From Bacillota bacterium (lineage in GTDB: Bacteria; Bacillota; Sulfobacillia; Sulfobacillales; Sulfobacillaceae), in NCBI GenBank assembly GCA_026627065.1, contig JAPNUO010000011.1, forward strand, positions 23,448 through 87,447: DNA of 64,000 bases, in the 5' to 3' direction. Every line of letters starts with the position of its first letter. Within the stretch, counting starts at the first letter, position 1. The notes beneath the pieces were generated by a model. That model searched no databases. It was not told the origin of the DNA and was given only the letters and a program-made list of their open reading frames with translations. A program made the translations under genes and the position numbers. This document shows positions 53,529-61,594 of this stretch, piece by piece.

Positions 53529-54458
53529 TTAAGTTCTCGGTTTTAAGAACCGCAACACCAAAAAGGTAAAGATCAGCAGACCTATAAATAAGAGGGTACC
53601 TATCGCCATGCCATAGCCGTATTCGCTACTGGCAAAGGCCGATTGATACATGTCGAGGCCGGGCACCATCGTGGCATTCCCTGGGCCACCATCGGTCAGC
53701 AAGAGAATGGGTATAAAATTTTGAACCATGGCGACTCCAACGATGACAACTACAAAGCGTATCTGCGGAATGATGAGTGGCAGGTCGATTTGGCGAATTC
53801 TCCGAAATACACTCGCACCATCAATCTTCGCTGCATCAAAAATGTCAAACGAAATACCTTGGATCCCCGCCAAGAAAATTAAGAACCCAAGTCCCGACAC
53901 CCACGGAAAACCAATGAGCAGTATCGAAAGCAAGGCAGTCTTGGGGTCACTAAACCACTGAACCGCCGGAACATGGAATAGGCTTAAGAAGCCGTCAATC
54001 AAACCGTCCGACGGATTCAGCAGGTAGGCCCATACGTTTATGACAACAACAACGGGAATAACCATCGGGATTACCAGAAGATATTTAACGACCCCTTGCA
54101 ACCACCTTGGATAAAGGTGGTAAAGCAATTCTGCCCCCATGAAGGGAAAGATCAATGAAATCAGGATACCCCCGAAAACTAAAATGCCCAGGTTTCTAAG
54201 TTCCGTTGGAAAGACTGGATTGGTGAAATACTGGACATAATTTTGAAATCCCACAAACTGCGGCGGGTTAAATCCGTCCCAGCTAGTCAACGATCCGACA
54301 ATACTTCGAAGAGCCGGGTAATAACTAAATGCCAAAACCAAAAGCACGCTCGGCGCAAATAGAAAATAGGTGAGTGTACGTAGCGGTGACTTTTGAGACT
54401 GTACTCGGAGCTGCACTTCACCATGCGTTTTGGTCATCGCTTTCTGCTGTAGTTGCAC
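53529..54458 (-). CDS. Carbohydrate ABC transporter permease, MalF type (island C)
   Basis: 309 residues. Cytoplasmic N-terminus then six membrane segments (FLFAPSVLLVLAFSYYPALRS first). EAA loop FDAAKIDGASVFRRIRQIDLPLIIP. GTG at 54458 is about six bases after AAAGGGGG; ATG at 54437 is possible. Paralogue of 14839-15723. First gene of the island C transporter operon. Confidence 0.92.
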   Translation of the reverse strand: MQLQQKAMTKTHGEVQLRVQSQKSPLRTLTYFLFAPSVLLVLAFSYYPALRSIVGSLTSWDGFNPPQFVGFQNYVQYFTNPVFPTELRNLGILVFGGILISLIFPFMGAELLYHLYPRWLQGVVKYLLVIPMVIPVVVVINVWAYLLNPSDGLIDGFLSLFHVPAVQWFSDPKTALLSILLIGFPWVSGLGFLIFLAGIQGISFDIFDAAKIDGASVFRRIRQIDLPLIIPQIRFVVVIVGVAMVQNFIPILLLTDGGPGNATMVPGLDMYQSAFASSEYGYGMAIGTLLFIGLLIFTFLVLRFLKPRT

Positions 54459-54672
54459 CCCGCAGCCCCCTTTATTCACATATAAGAATTTGACTTTTCT
54501 ACTGTGAATTTATTCTACACCAACACGAGAATTCCTGCTTAAACCTGAGTTTTTCGTCAAATTTATTAAATGAAAATCGAACAAGAGATTTAGTTGGGTT
54601 ATTACATATGTGTGATGTGTAACTAAAATCAGACATCAACGGAAGCGTCATATGGAAGTATGGAAATAGAGT

Positions 54673-54740
54673 GTCCCGAGACATCACAAACTTTCCGACT
54701 ACAAATAGAAACGCGCACTGACAGTCGGATGTCTCGGGAC
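54673..54740. repeat. Large interrupted inverted repeat
   Basis: Outer arms GTCCCGAGACATC (54673-54685) and GATGTCTCGGGAC (54728-54740) are perfect. An inner pair CCGACT/AGTCGG (54695-54700 with 54723-54728) continues the stem after a bulge. It lies between the rhamnonate dehydratase gene and the next operon. No T-run follows on the minus strand. The surrounding 54459-54850 is AT-rich and must hold the promoter of the transporter operon, which I could not pin down. Confidence 0.65.
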
Positions 54741-54850
54741 GTAAACGTAGTGTAATAGTGTTAAGGTACCCAGTGACCTTTCTTCCGCATTATTTAACCG
54801 GTACCTCTCTGTGAGGGGGATCTATCTGCCATCTGCTTGCAATCTGATCA

Positions 54851-56032
54851 TCAACTTTGCGCTTGATTCACTGATACCAATCGTTCTCGATTCAGCTCCA
54901 CCCCGAAGCCCGGGCGGTCCGGCACTTTGAGCCGACCGTTCACCGGGACCGGTTCGTCAATCAGGAGCGGAGAGAACATGGGCACAACCTCCGAGGCGTC
55001 GGGGTGCATCATCAAAAATTCGGCAAAGGGGCTATTGGTCCGGGTGACGACATAATGATAACTGTAGACGCTCGAGCCGTGGGGCACCACCCATGCCCCA
55101 AACGCGTCCGCCAGCGCTCCAATTTTGAGAAGTTCGGTCAGTCCGCCGCACCAGGTCACGTCCGGCTGAATAAAGTCAGCCGCCCCCGACTCCAAGAGCC
55201 ACCGAAAGCCCCAGCGCGTGGCCTCGTGCTCCCCGGTGGTCACCAGCGTGTGTCCCGCGACGTGTGCTCGGAGCGCCTGATATGACCAGACATCATCCGG
55301 GGGAAAGCACTCTTCCAGCCAACGCGGGGAATACGGCGCCAGCGCATCGGCCAGCCGCTTCGCGTAAGGCAAGTCGAGCGCCATCCAGCAGTCGTACATG
55401 AGCCAAAAGTCCTCGCCCACCCGCTCGCGCATAGTGCGAAAAGTATCGACGTTCTTCCGCAATCCCTCCTCGCCCGAGGCCGGTCCATAGGTTAAGGCCA
55501 GTTTTCCGCCAATGAAGCCCATCTCCTTGGCCAAATCTGGTCGCGGCCCGGTGGCATAGAAGATCAGTTCATCCCGCACCGCCCCACCGATCATGGCATA
55601 CACGGGCTCTTGGCGAAGACGACCGAGCGTATCCCAAAGTGCCAGATCGACGGCGGAAATGGCATTCAACACGAGTCCCTTGCGACCGTAATAGAGGGTG
55701 GCTCGGTACATTTGGTCCCACAGCTGCTCAACCGCCCACGGGCTTTGACCGATGAGAAAGCGCGACAAATGGTGCTCCACAATCCAGGCCCCGGGCCAGC
55801 CCCCCGTGCTGACACCAAAGCCCACTGTCCCTCCGCGGGTCTCAATTTCCACCACCAGGGTGCCCAGCACATCAATGCCCCAGGAGGTGCGGGTCGCCCG
55901 ATATTGGGGATACCGCGACATAGGCGTCGCGATTTCCCCGACGATCCAGTGCCGCGCATCTTGCGCGTGGTAATCGCCGCCCCCTTGCTTGACCACATAG
56001 GCTCGCACCGCTACGATTTCATCCTGTCTCAT
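54851..56032 (-). CDS. rhmD: L-rhamnonate dehydratase
   Basis: 393 residues, enolase superfamily, RhmD subgroup. N-terminal HWIVGEIATPMSRYPQYRATRTSWGIDVLGTLVVEIE is characteristic of rhamnonate dehydratases (YfaW/LRA3). Mg ligands: MYDCWMALDLPYA (Asp), WLEECFPPDD (Glu), TTGEHEATRWGF (Glu), then the catalytic His in VPHGSSVYSYH. It converts L-rhamnonate to 2-keto-3-deoxy-L-rhamnonate. Last gene of the rhamnose operon. Confidence 0.93.
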   Translation of the reverse strand: MRQDEIVAVRAYVVKQGGGDYHAQDARHWIVGEIATPMSRYPQYRATRTSWGIDVLGTLVVEIETRGGTVGFGVSTGGWPGAWIVEHHLSRFLIGQSPWAVEQLWDQMYRATLYYGRKGLVLNAISAVDLALWDTLGRLRQEPVYAMIGGAVRDELIFYATGPRPDLAKEMGFIGGKLALTYGPASGEEGLRKNVDTFRTMRERVGEDFWLMYDCWMALDLPYAKRLADALAPYSPRWLEECFPPDDVWSYQALRAHVAGHTLVTTGEHEATRWGFRWLLESGAADFIQPDVTWCGGLTELLKIGALADAFGAWVVPHGSSVYSYHYVVTRTNSPFAEFLMMHPDASEVVPMFSPLLIDEPVPVNGRLKVPDRPGFGVELNRERLVSVNQAQS

Positions 56033-56042
56033 ACCGCGCCCC

Positions 56043-56804
56043 CTATTGCAAATTCACGAATAAGCCGCCGTCGACCAAAATTTCCGCCCCGTTGATGTAA
56101 GCCGCGTCATCGGACGCCAGGAAAGCCGCCACCCCCGCAATGTCTTCCGGTTTCCCGAGGCGGCCCAGCGGCACGCGGACCGTATCGCGCTCAAGAATGG
56201 CCTGGTCGCGGTAGTGGTCGCGGTTGATGTCGGTCAGGATGGTCCCCGGCAAAATCGAGTTGCAGGTGATGCCGTACGGCCCCAACACTATCGCCAGCGA
56301 CTGCATTAAAGACTTGACGCCGGCTTTCGTTGGCGTGTAAGCGGTTTGAAAACTGCCGCCGACCAGAGCGGAAATGGAACTCAGGGAAATAATCCGCCCG
56401 CCATGGTGGTGATCAACCATGATCCGCGAGGCGGCCTGCGAACACAAGAAGGCGCCTCGAAGGTTGACGTGATGAATGCGATCCCAAATCTCCACAGTGA
56501 CGTCAAACCAGGACACAAACGGGCAAATGCCCGCATTGTTCACCAAGATATCCACGGTCTCAAAGCGCGCCACCGTTTCTTGAAAGAGGCGCTTGACCGC
56601 CTCAGGATCGGCCACATCGGCCGCGACCGCGATGGCCGTCCCCCCGCGGTCTTGAATGGCTTCGACGACTTCTTGTGCCGCTTCCTCTTCGCCGGGGTGA
56701 TCAATCACCACCCGCGCCCCTTCTTCCGCGAGCCGAATCGCAATGGCCCGTCCAATCCCGCGCGAAGCCCCGGTGACCACTGCCACCTTGCCGTCTAACC
56801 TCAT
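56043..56804 (-). CDS. SDR L-rhamnose 1-dehydrogenase (LRA1-like)
   Basis: 253 residues. Short-chain dehydrogenase: GASRGIG cofactor motif, NNAGICPFVSWFD, catalytic Ser in LSSISALVGGSFQ and Tyr/Lys in AYTPTKAG, LGPYGITCNSILPGTILTDIN, and VDGGLFVNLQ at the end. These blocks match L-rhamnose dehydrogenases that make L-rhamnono-lactone with NAD(P). Fits the neighbouring rhamnonate dehydratase. ATG at 56804, four bases after the upstream gene's stop. Confidence 0.88.
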   Translation of the reverse strand: MRLDGKVAVVTGASRGIGRAIAIRLAEEGARVVIDHPGEEEAAQEVVEAIQDRGGTAIAVAADVADPEAVKRLFQETVARFETVDILVNNAGICPFVSWFDVTVEIWDRIHHVNLRGAFLCSQAASRIMVDHHHGGRIISLSSISALVGGSFQTAYTPTKAGVKSLMQSLAIVLGPYGITCNSILPGTILTDINRDHYRDQAILERDTVRVPLGRLGKPEDIAGVAAFLASDDAAYINGAEILVDGGLFVNLQ

Positions 56805-56807
56805 TGC

Positions 56808-57608
56808 TTAGCGCCCCTTTCCGCCAACTGCCACAACGCCTCCGGGGAAACGCACCTGATTTTTGGGATCGTAGGCGGACACCACCAGGTCCGCCTCCTT
56901 CCGCAGGCGGTGGTACGCAAGCCGGCACTCCATCATGCTTTCTTGAATCCCGAGGGGATGATCTTGCTCCAAATTCTCGTAGTAGAAGACCGTATCCGTG
57001 AACGCTACCACGCCGCGCGGGGTGTCCACAAAGATGCCGAGAGAGCTCCGATGATGGGTCCCCAGCCACACCGTCCGCACTCCCGGCGCTACCGTCTCCT
57101 CGGCCCCCACTAAACGAATTCGCTTCTCATGCCACGCTTGAAAAAGAAAATATTGCAGCAGCCGATCAGGCACCGCCATGTGACGCCGCGGATCGTAAAA
57201 GGGCGGCGCCAGCAGATCCTCCCACCCGGTGCGGGAAATGACGATCTCGGCCCGCGGAAATTTGTCGATATTCCCCAACGCATAGGCCTGCAGCGGCGTC
57301 ACGATCACCATGTCGATGTCGTTGACCGTGAGCTGGTGCCGCTGCAACACCGCCTCGATCTGTTGATCGGGGGCTACCGTCATATGAGAGCGCTCGCCCA
57401 GCTCTTCCCGCCAGACTTCATTCATGCGAGGGAGATAATCCAGGGGCGGACCGCAGTTAATGAGAATATTTCGTCCTTCACCGCGCACGATGGCCATATA
57501 AATATGCAAGGGAAGCCACTCCCCAAAACGAGCCATCCAAAACACCTCGGGCCCGGGAACCTGTCCGAGGTCGGCCACCTGCTCCAGCCACATATCGTAC
57601 ATGCTCAT
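56808..57608 (-). CDS. Metallo-beta-lactamase-fold protein lacking the HxHxDH motif
   Basis: 266 residues, resembling lactonase-like MBL proteins: NILINCGPPLDYLP near residue 50, IDMVIVTPLQAYALGNIDKFPRAEIVISRTGW near 115, TVWLGTHHRSSLGIFVDTPRGVVAFTDTVFYYENLE near 190. In metal-binding members the second stretch reads T-HLH-DH-GN; here it is TPLQAYALGN, so all three His and the Asp are gone, while later His and Asp remain. In this operon it stands where the rhamnonolactonase should be; it may be a redesigned lactonase or a non-catalytic protein. Confidence 0.75.
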   Translation of the reverse strand: MSMYDMWLEQVADLGQVPGPEVFWMARFGEWLPLHIYMAIVRGEGRNILINCGPPLDYLPRMNEVWREELGERSHMTVAPDQQIEAVLQRHQLTVNDIDMVIVTPLQAYALGNIDKFPRAEIVISRTGWEDLLAPPFYDPRRHMAVPDRLLQYFLFQAWHEKRIRLVGAEETVAPGVRTVWLGTHHRSSLGIFVDTPRGVVAFTDTVFYYENLEQDHPLGIQESMMECRLAYHRLRKEADLVVSAYDPKNQVRFPGGVVAVGGKGR

Positions 57609-57652
57609 ATCACCTCAATTTTTCACAATCCTGCATCTCTGGCGAAGAACCT

Positions 57653-57961
57653 TTACGATTCGAAATGAAACACCTCAGGCAACGGCTTGGTGCGGCTGCC
57701 CGTCGGAAACGGAACCAAAATGTCGGCCATGTACGCCTGCCAACGCTGATCCGCCTCAGAGGCCTCTACTGCTTTCAGCGCCCCCTCGATGTCGTCGGCT
57801 TCCATATAGGCAAACAGGGTTGTTCCGTCGCGGTAAATGCTGTACGTGCGAATGCCAGCCTGGCGAAACTGCGCTAAAAGGTCGGGAAAGACCGCTTGGT
57901 GCCGCCGATCATATTCCGCCTCGGTGCCTTCTTTAATTTGCAGCAAAAAAGCGTAACGCAC
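57653..57961 (-). CDS. rhaM: L-rhamnose mutarotase
   Basis: 102 residues. RYAFLLQIKEGTEAEYDRRH, FPDLLAQFRQAGIRTYSIY, TTLFAYMEADD and DQRWQAYMADI match RhaM, which interconverts alpha- and beta-L-rhamnopyranose. The GTG at 57961 follows GGAGGG by six bases and gives the family N-terminus. Ensures the right anomer for the dehydrogenase. Confidence 0.92.
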   Translation of the reverse strand: MRYAFLLQIKEGTEAEYDRRHQAVFPDLLAQFRQAGIRTYSIYRDGTTLFAYMEADDIEGALKAVEASEADQRWQAYMADILVPFPTGSRTKPLPEVFHFES

Positions 57962-57974
57962 GCGAATCCCTCCG

Positions 57975-58994
57975 TCAGCGAAGGCGTCCGTGGGTGAGAA
58001 CAATCTTGGCAAAGGGCGCCGGGCCCTCCGCCTGTTCACGAAAAGCGTCGGGACCTTGAGCCATCTCGCGAACATCCAGCCAACGGCCATCGGCCGGCAG
58101 CGATCCCGCGTTGACCAGCGCCACAGCGCGGCTGAACTCCTCATCCGTGTAGCAAAACGAACCCACCACCTCGATCTCGTCCCGCACCACCTGGTTTCCG
58201 GGGACCTGGCTGGCGTTTTCGTGAAGGCCTATCCACACCACGCGGCCGCCCCGGCGCACTACGCGCAGGCTCGTTTGGCGCGTACTTTCAAAGCCAACCG
58301 CGTCAATCACGGCGTCGACTCCCTCGGGAAAGGTTTCTGCTACCCACTCATCTACGTCGCGGGATTTGGCATTTACGGTATCGGTCGCGCCCCAATCGGC
58401 TGCTTGCACCAATCGAGTTTCGTTCGTGTCCGTAACAATCACCCGCGACGCCCCGCGTTCCCGGGCCACCCAAGCCGACATTAAGCCGATAATTCCCGCC
58501 CCTATCACCATCACCGCGTCACCTAACTGGACGCCGGCCTGGCTGCCGGCCCGTACCGCGCAGGCCAGCGGTTCCACCAAACTGCCGTACACCTCATCGG
58601 TGACCTTGTAGCACTGGCTAGCCGGAACCCAGAGCTGCTCGCCGAAAGATCCCGGAAAATCGATCCCGATGATGCGCCGCTGGCGACACAACTGCCGCTG
58701 CCCCGCCCGGCAGGCTCGGCACTGCCCGCACGTCACCAGCGGATTGACGGTGATCAAATCGCCTTCATTGAGACCGCGTTCCGGCACGTCTTCCATGAGC
58801 CGCATGCTAAATTCGTGTCCCATGACCAAGGGCGGTCTCCGGAGCTCGTTATGGCCCAAATAGGCAGAGACCTCGGAGCCGCAAATGCCCACAGCGACGC
58901 TCACGCCGCGCACCCAGCCCTCCACGGGCCTTTCGACGTCAGGCACCTCTTTCCATTCCATTTTGTGAGGTGCCGTCCAAACTAAAGCCTTCAT
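57975..58994 (-). CDS. Zinc alcohol dehydrogenase (MDR), probable KDR dehydrogenase
   Basis: 339 residues. Catalytic zinc residues in VGICGSEVSAYLGH and GHEFSM, structural zinc in CGQCRACRAGQRQLC, NAD motif VIGAGIIGLMSA with TDTNETR after it. General threonine/sorbitol-dehydrogenase type. As first gene of the rhamnose operon it most likely oxidises 2-keto-3-deoxy-L-rhamnonate at C4; I recall such an MDR enzyme from Sulfobacillus. ATG at 58994 follows GGGGGAG. Confidence 0.83.
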   Translation of the reverse strand: MKALVWTAPHKMEWKEVPDVERPVEGWVRGVSVAVGICGSEVSAYLGHNELRRPPLVMGHEFSMRLMEDVPERGLNEGDLITVNPLVTCGQCRACRAGQRQLCRQRRIIGIDFPGSFGEQLWVPASQCYKVTDEVYGSLVEPLACAVRAGSQAGVQLGDAVMVIGAGIIGLMSAWVARERGASRVIVTDTNETRLVQAADWGATDTVNAKSRDVDEWVAETFPEGVDAVIDAVGFESTRQTSLRVVRRGGRVVWIGLHENASQVPGNQVVRDEIEVVGSFCYTDEEFSRAVALVNAGSLPADGRWLDVREMAQGPDAFREQAEGPAPFAKIVLTHGRLR

Positions 58995-59071
58995 GTCTTC
59001 TCCCCCTACGTCTTAAGCGTCGCCGTGTAGTGATAGGCGCGGCGCTTACTTCCATCCCTATATTCACAAAT

Positions 59072-59087
59072 GAGAACTTCTATTCTC
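59072..59087. promoter_or_regulatory. Operator-like palindrome upstream of the rhamnose operon
   Basis: GAGAACTTCTATTCTC: GAGAA and TTCTC arms with a six-base centre. A second GAGAACTT half-copy lies at 59110-59117, 38 bases away. The position, about 80 bases before the dehydrogenase gene, fits binding by the IclR protein just upstream. Confidence 0.5.
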
Positions 59088-59186
59088 CATTGTATCACCA
59101 ATAATTCGGGAGAACTTTTCATATTCCTGCTCATCGTACTTTTCGATGCAAATTTTCTTTGACGCTCAAGGGGGGCGTTAACCCGC

Positions 59187-60005
59187 TCACAACAACGTCG
59201 CCCGAACCGGCACCCCATCGCTTCCCGATGTCTTCCAGGCATCAGGATTGGTGCTCCCGACTCGGACCGAGATGTGCCGTGCCGCTTTCTGGAGCAGCTC
59301 AGCCATCTCGATTTCCACCGCATGGTTGAACTGATCAGCCGACATGGTCACACTAATTGCCGCTACGCCGACATTTTCGTACCCCAGAATGGGATAGGCC
59401 ACACACCGAACATCCGGCGAATATTCTCCCTCGTCTATCGCATAGCCCCGTTCCCTGGTGCGCATCAACTCGCTCAACAGCCCCTCATAGGAGTCAATGG
59501 TATGCGGCGTGTACCGGTAAAACTCGAAGTGCTGCCAGAGCTCTTTAATTTTCACGGAAGAAAGGCTAGCCAGCAAAGCCTTTCCCAATCCGGTGGCATA
59601 AGCGGGCAGACGACTGCCGACGTGGGAGACCAGCTGCAAAGGACGGGTCGATTCAATCTTGGCCACGTATAGGATCTCCCTACCCTCAAGAATGGCCATT
59701 TGCACAGTTTGGTTCATGCGATCCCGGATGGCTTGGAGATAGGGCCACGCGATTGGCACCAAGTGAATGCGATGATAATAAGCCATTGACAGTTCCCACA
59801 ATTTGGGACCGTAGTGATAGAGCTTGGTCTCGGGCTCGTAAACGACAAGGTTGGCCCGAATAAGCGTTTGTAAAAGCGCGTGCAGACTGCTCCGCGGCAA
59901 CTCTAACTTGACGAGAAGATCCGTAAAAGTGAGTCCCACAGGCATTTCTGCCAATGCGCTAAGCACGGCTACCACCCGGTCTGCAGATTTTACTACCGAC
60001 TCCAT
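59187..60005 (-). CDS. IclR-family transcriptional regulator
   Basis: 272 residues. N-terminal winged helix (VKSADRVVAVLSALAEMPVGLTFTDLLVKLELPRSSLHALLQTLIRA) and IclR effector domain (PLQLVSHVGSRLPAYATGLGKALLASL, RGYAIDEGEYSPDVRCVAYPI, VGVAAISVTM). Upstream of and co-directional with the rhamnose genes, so a likely regulator of them, perhaps sensing rhamnonate or KDR. ATG at 60005 is about eight bases after GGAG. Confidence 0.9.
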   Translation of the reverse strand: MESVVKSADRVVAVLSALAEMPVGLTFTDLLVKLELPRSSLHALLQTLIRANLVVYEPETKLYHYGPKLWELSMAYYHRIHLVPIAWPYLQAIRDRMNQTVQMAILEGREILYVAKIESTRPLQLVSHVGSRLPAYATGLGKALLASLSSVKIKELWQHFEFYRYTPHTIDSYEGLLSELMRTRERGYAIDEGEYSPDVRCVAYPILGYENVGVAAISVTMSADQFNHAVEIEMAELLQKAARHISVRVGSTNPDAWKTSGSDGVPVRATLL

Positions 60006-60106
60006 ACCTCTGTCTCCATTTCTCCTCGAGCTCTCAACCACTTCGTTCCCATTATCATCAATCTCTGTCGGCCCGTCATGAGCGTGATCCAAAACAGTCG
60101 CCCAAT

Positions 60107-60607
60107 CTAGTGCAAAAACAAATGGACCGCCCAATTGCCTCCAAATACAATAAGACCGACAGAAGCTACCATACCGGCCATCACCGCCGGCAACACCCGG
60201 AGCATGCGCCAGCCGAGGGTAATCCCCACGGCCACGCACGCATAGGCCCCCAAAAAGGGGGCTAAGACCACAAAGCTGAGGACGCCGAAGCGCTGGTAAC
60301 GGCGGGTGACCCGGGTCGCCCGCTCGACCTGCCGCCTGGCCCATCCCCAGCGGTTGATAATGTCGGGCAGGGCCACGATCATGATCGGCAAGGGCACGAG
60401 GTTGGCCAAAATGCTGACCAGCGCCCCGGCTACCGGGCCAAAGCCCAAGGGAATGCTCAAGGCCGCTGCCGGCTGCGCCTCCAGCACAATGGCACTGCCG
60501 ATCAACGGCACTGTCTCGGCCATCCGCCCATCCAGCCATCCCACAACAACGGCCGCCGCTAAGAAGACGGCGGCGCCGCCGATGGCCCACCACAGTAGCG
60601 GCCGCAA
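60107..60607 (-). CDS. Small multidrug-export/PF06695-type membrane protein
   Basis: 166 residues with four or five membrane segments. GFGPVAGALVSILANLVPLPIMIVALPDIINRWGWARR and RYQRFGVLSFVVLAPFLGAYACVAVGITLGW match the Sm_multidrug_ex family, whose export role is not well proven. TTG at 60607 lies nine bases after GGGAGGA and is preferred over a TTG at 60634 with no ribosome site. Confidence 0.78.
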   Translation of the reverse strand: MRPLLWWAIGGAAVFLAAAVVVGWLDGRMAETVPLIGSAIVLEAQPAAALSIPLGFGPVAGALVSILANLVPLPIMIVALPDIINRWGWARRQVERATRVTRRYQRFGVLSFVVLAPFLGAYACVAVGITLGWRMLRVLPAVMAGMVASVGLIVFGGNWAVHLFLH

Positions 60608-60744
60608 CGGACAACATCCTCCCTGAACCGTCAACCTGCTTTCCTTCTCCCCTTCAGTCTACCACAGAGCCTTCGCCTCAAAGCTCGTCAAAGAATGGAC
60701 TAAATGTCCCGGCTCCGGAATATGTCCTAGCGGGAGGGATCGGG

Positions 60745-61374
60745 ATGAATTCACGACGTGTTTATCTGTCTCGCCGCACGGCAGGCTGGCTTGTCGCTAT
60801 TTTTGCCGCTTTGGTGGTCATTCACTACGCCTACCGCATCAACACTCAAAACTTAGCGCGCACGGTGATGGGGAAGCCCGCGCTCACTATCGCGTTGCGT
60901 GGAGAAATTACCAGCCTGAACAACAGCCAAATGACCGTCACCCTTGAGGATCCCCACGGCGATCTGACCAATCTCAGTCGACAAATTGTGCTCACGGACC
61001 AAACCCGCTATATGGCTCCCGGGAAACCGGAGGCCACCGGCAGCGCAGGACTCGGCTATCTAAAGCCCGGCTATCGCATCTCGGTGCGCGGCGTGGGAAC
61101 AGACACCAACGACATTGAGGCAAACCTCGTTCAGGTGAATTTTCCTCCCATAACCGGAACCATCACCCAATTGTCTCAATCGGAAATGACCGTCAACGTC
61201 CCCAGCCAGCCCGCACCCGCGGTCATCACCCTCACGTCCCACACCGCTTTTTTTGTCCCCGAGGGACACTGGTCCGCGTTGAAAGTCGGGGCGCCTGTGC
61301 GCGTCTGGGTGGTCCCCAATCAGAATCCCGCGTCGGGATTGACTGCCGTCACCGTGATGGTTCGCTCTGCCTAA
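60745..61374 (+). CDS. Membrane-anchored repeat protein of unknown function
   Basis: 209 residues. An N-terminal anchor (GWLVAIFAALVVIHYAY, about 14-30), then two similar beta-rich repeats: GEITSLNNSQMTVTLED ... IVLTDQTRYMAPG ... PGYRISVRGVG, and GTITQLSQSEMTVNVPS ... ITLTSHTAFFVPE ... VGAPVRVWVVP. The pattern resembles DUF5666-type OB-like repeats. Extracytoplasmic by prediction. ATG at 60745 follows GGGAGG. No function can be given. Confidence 0.75.
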   Translation: MNSRRVYLSRRTAGWLVAIFAALVVIHYAYRINTQNLARTVMGKPALTIALRGEITSLNNSQMTVTLEDPHGDLTNLSRQIVLTDQTRYMAPGKPEATGSAGLGYLKPGYRISVRGVGTDTNDIEANLVQVNFPPITGTITQLSQSEMTVNVPSQPAPAVITLTSHTAFFVPEGHWSALKVGAPVRVWVVPNQNPASGLTAVTVMVRSA

Positions 61375-61403
61375 CGCGCACGCCTGGGCCTCCAGGGCAT
61401 ATT

Positions 61404-61430
61404 AGCCCCGCGCCTCCGGCGGGGCTTTGA
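61404..61430 (+). terminator. Terminator after the anchored repeat protein
   Basis: AGCCCCG/CGGGGCT stem (61404-61410 with 61420-61426), then TTTGATGTT. Short T-run but well placed, 30 bases past the stop. Confidence 0.6.
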
Positions 61431-61594
61431 TGTTCAGCTTCTCGCGGTGGACGCCCCACCCAAAACAGGGTTTGCGCGACGACCCCGGTTGATCTATGCT
61501 TAAGTGAACGAATAGGCTGCCCATCGTGTCCCATGCACGGATGTCATGATGCGAGCCATCACGCTGATTTCGGTCGACTATGGAGGAATTGTTC

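Noticed and set aside
54600..54625. CRP-like TGTGA sequence
   Set aside because: The second half-site TCACA is absent and CRP-type control is not expected from this evidence.
57962..58144. Longer N-terminus for the mutarotase
   Set aside because: Those residues overlap the dehydrogenase end and are unlike RhaM; the GTG at 57961 has a good ribosome site.
60006..60617. Upstream extension of the IclR frame
   Set aside because: It is the alternate frame of the membrane-protein gene; the winged helix begins right after the ATG at 60005.
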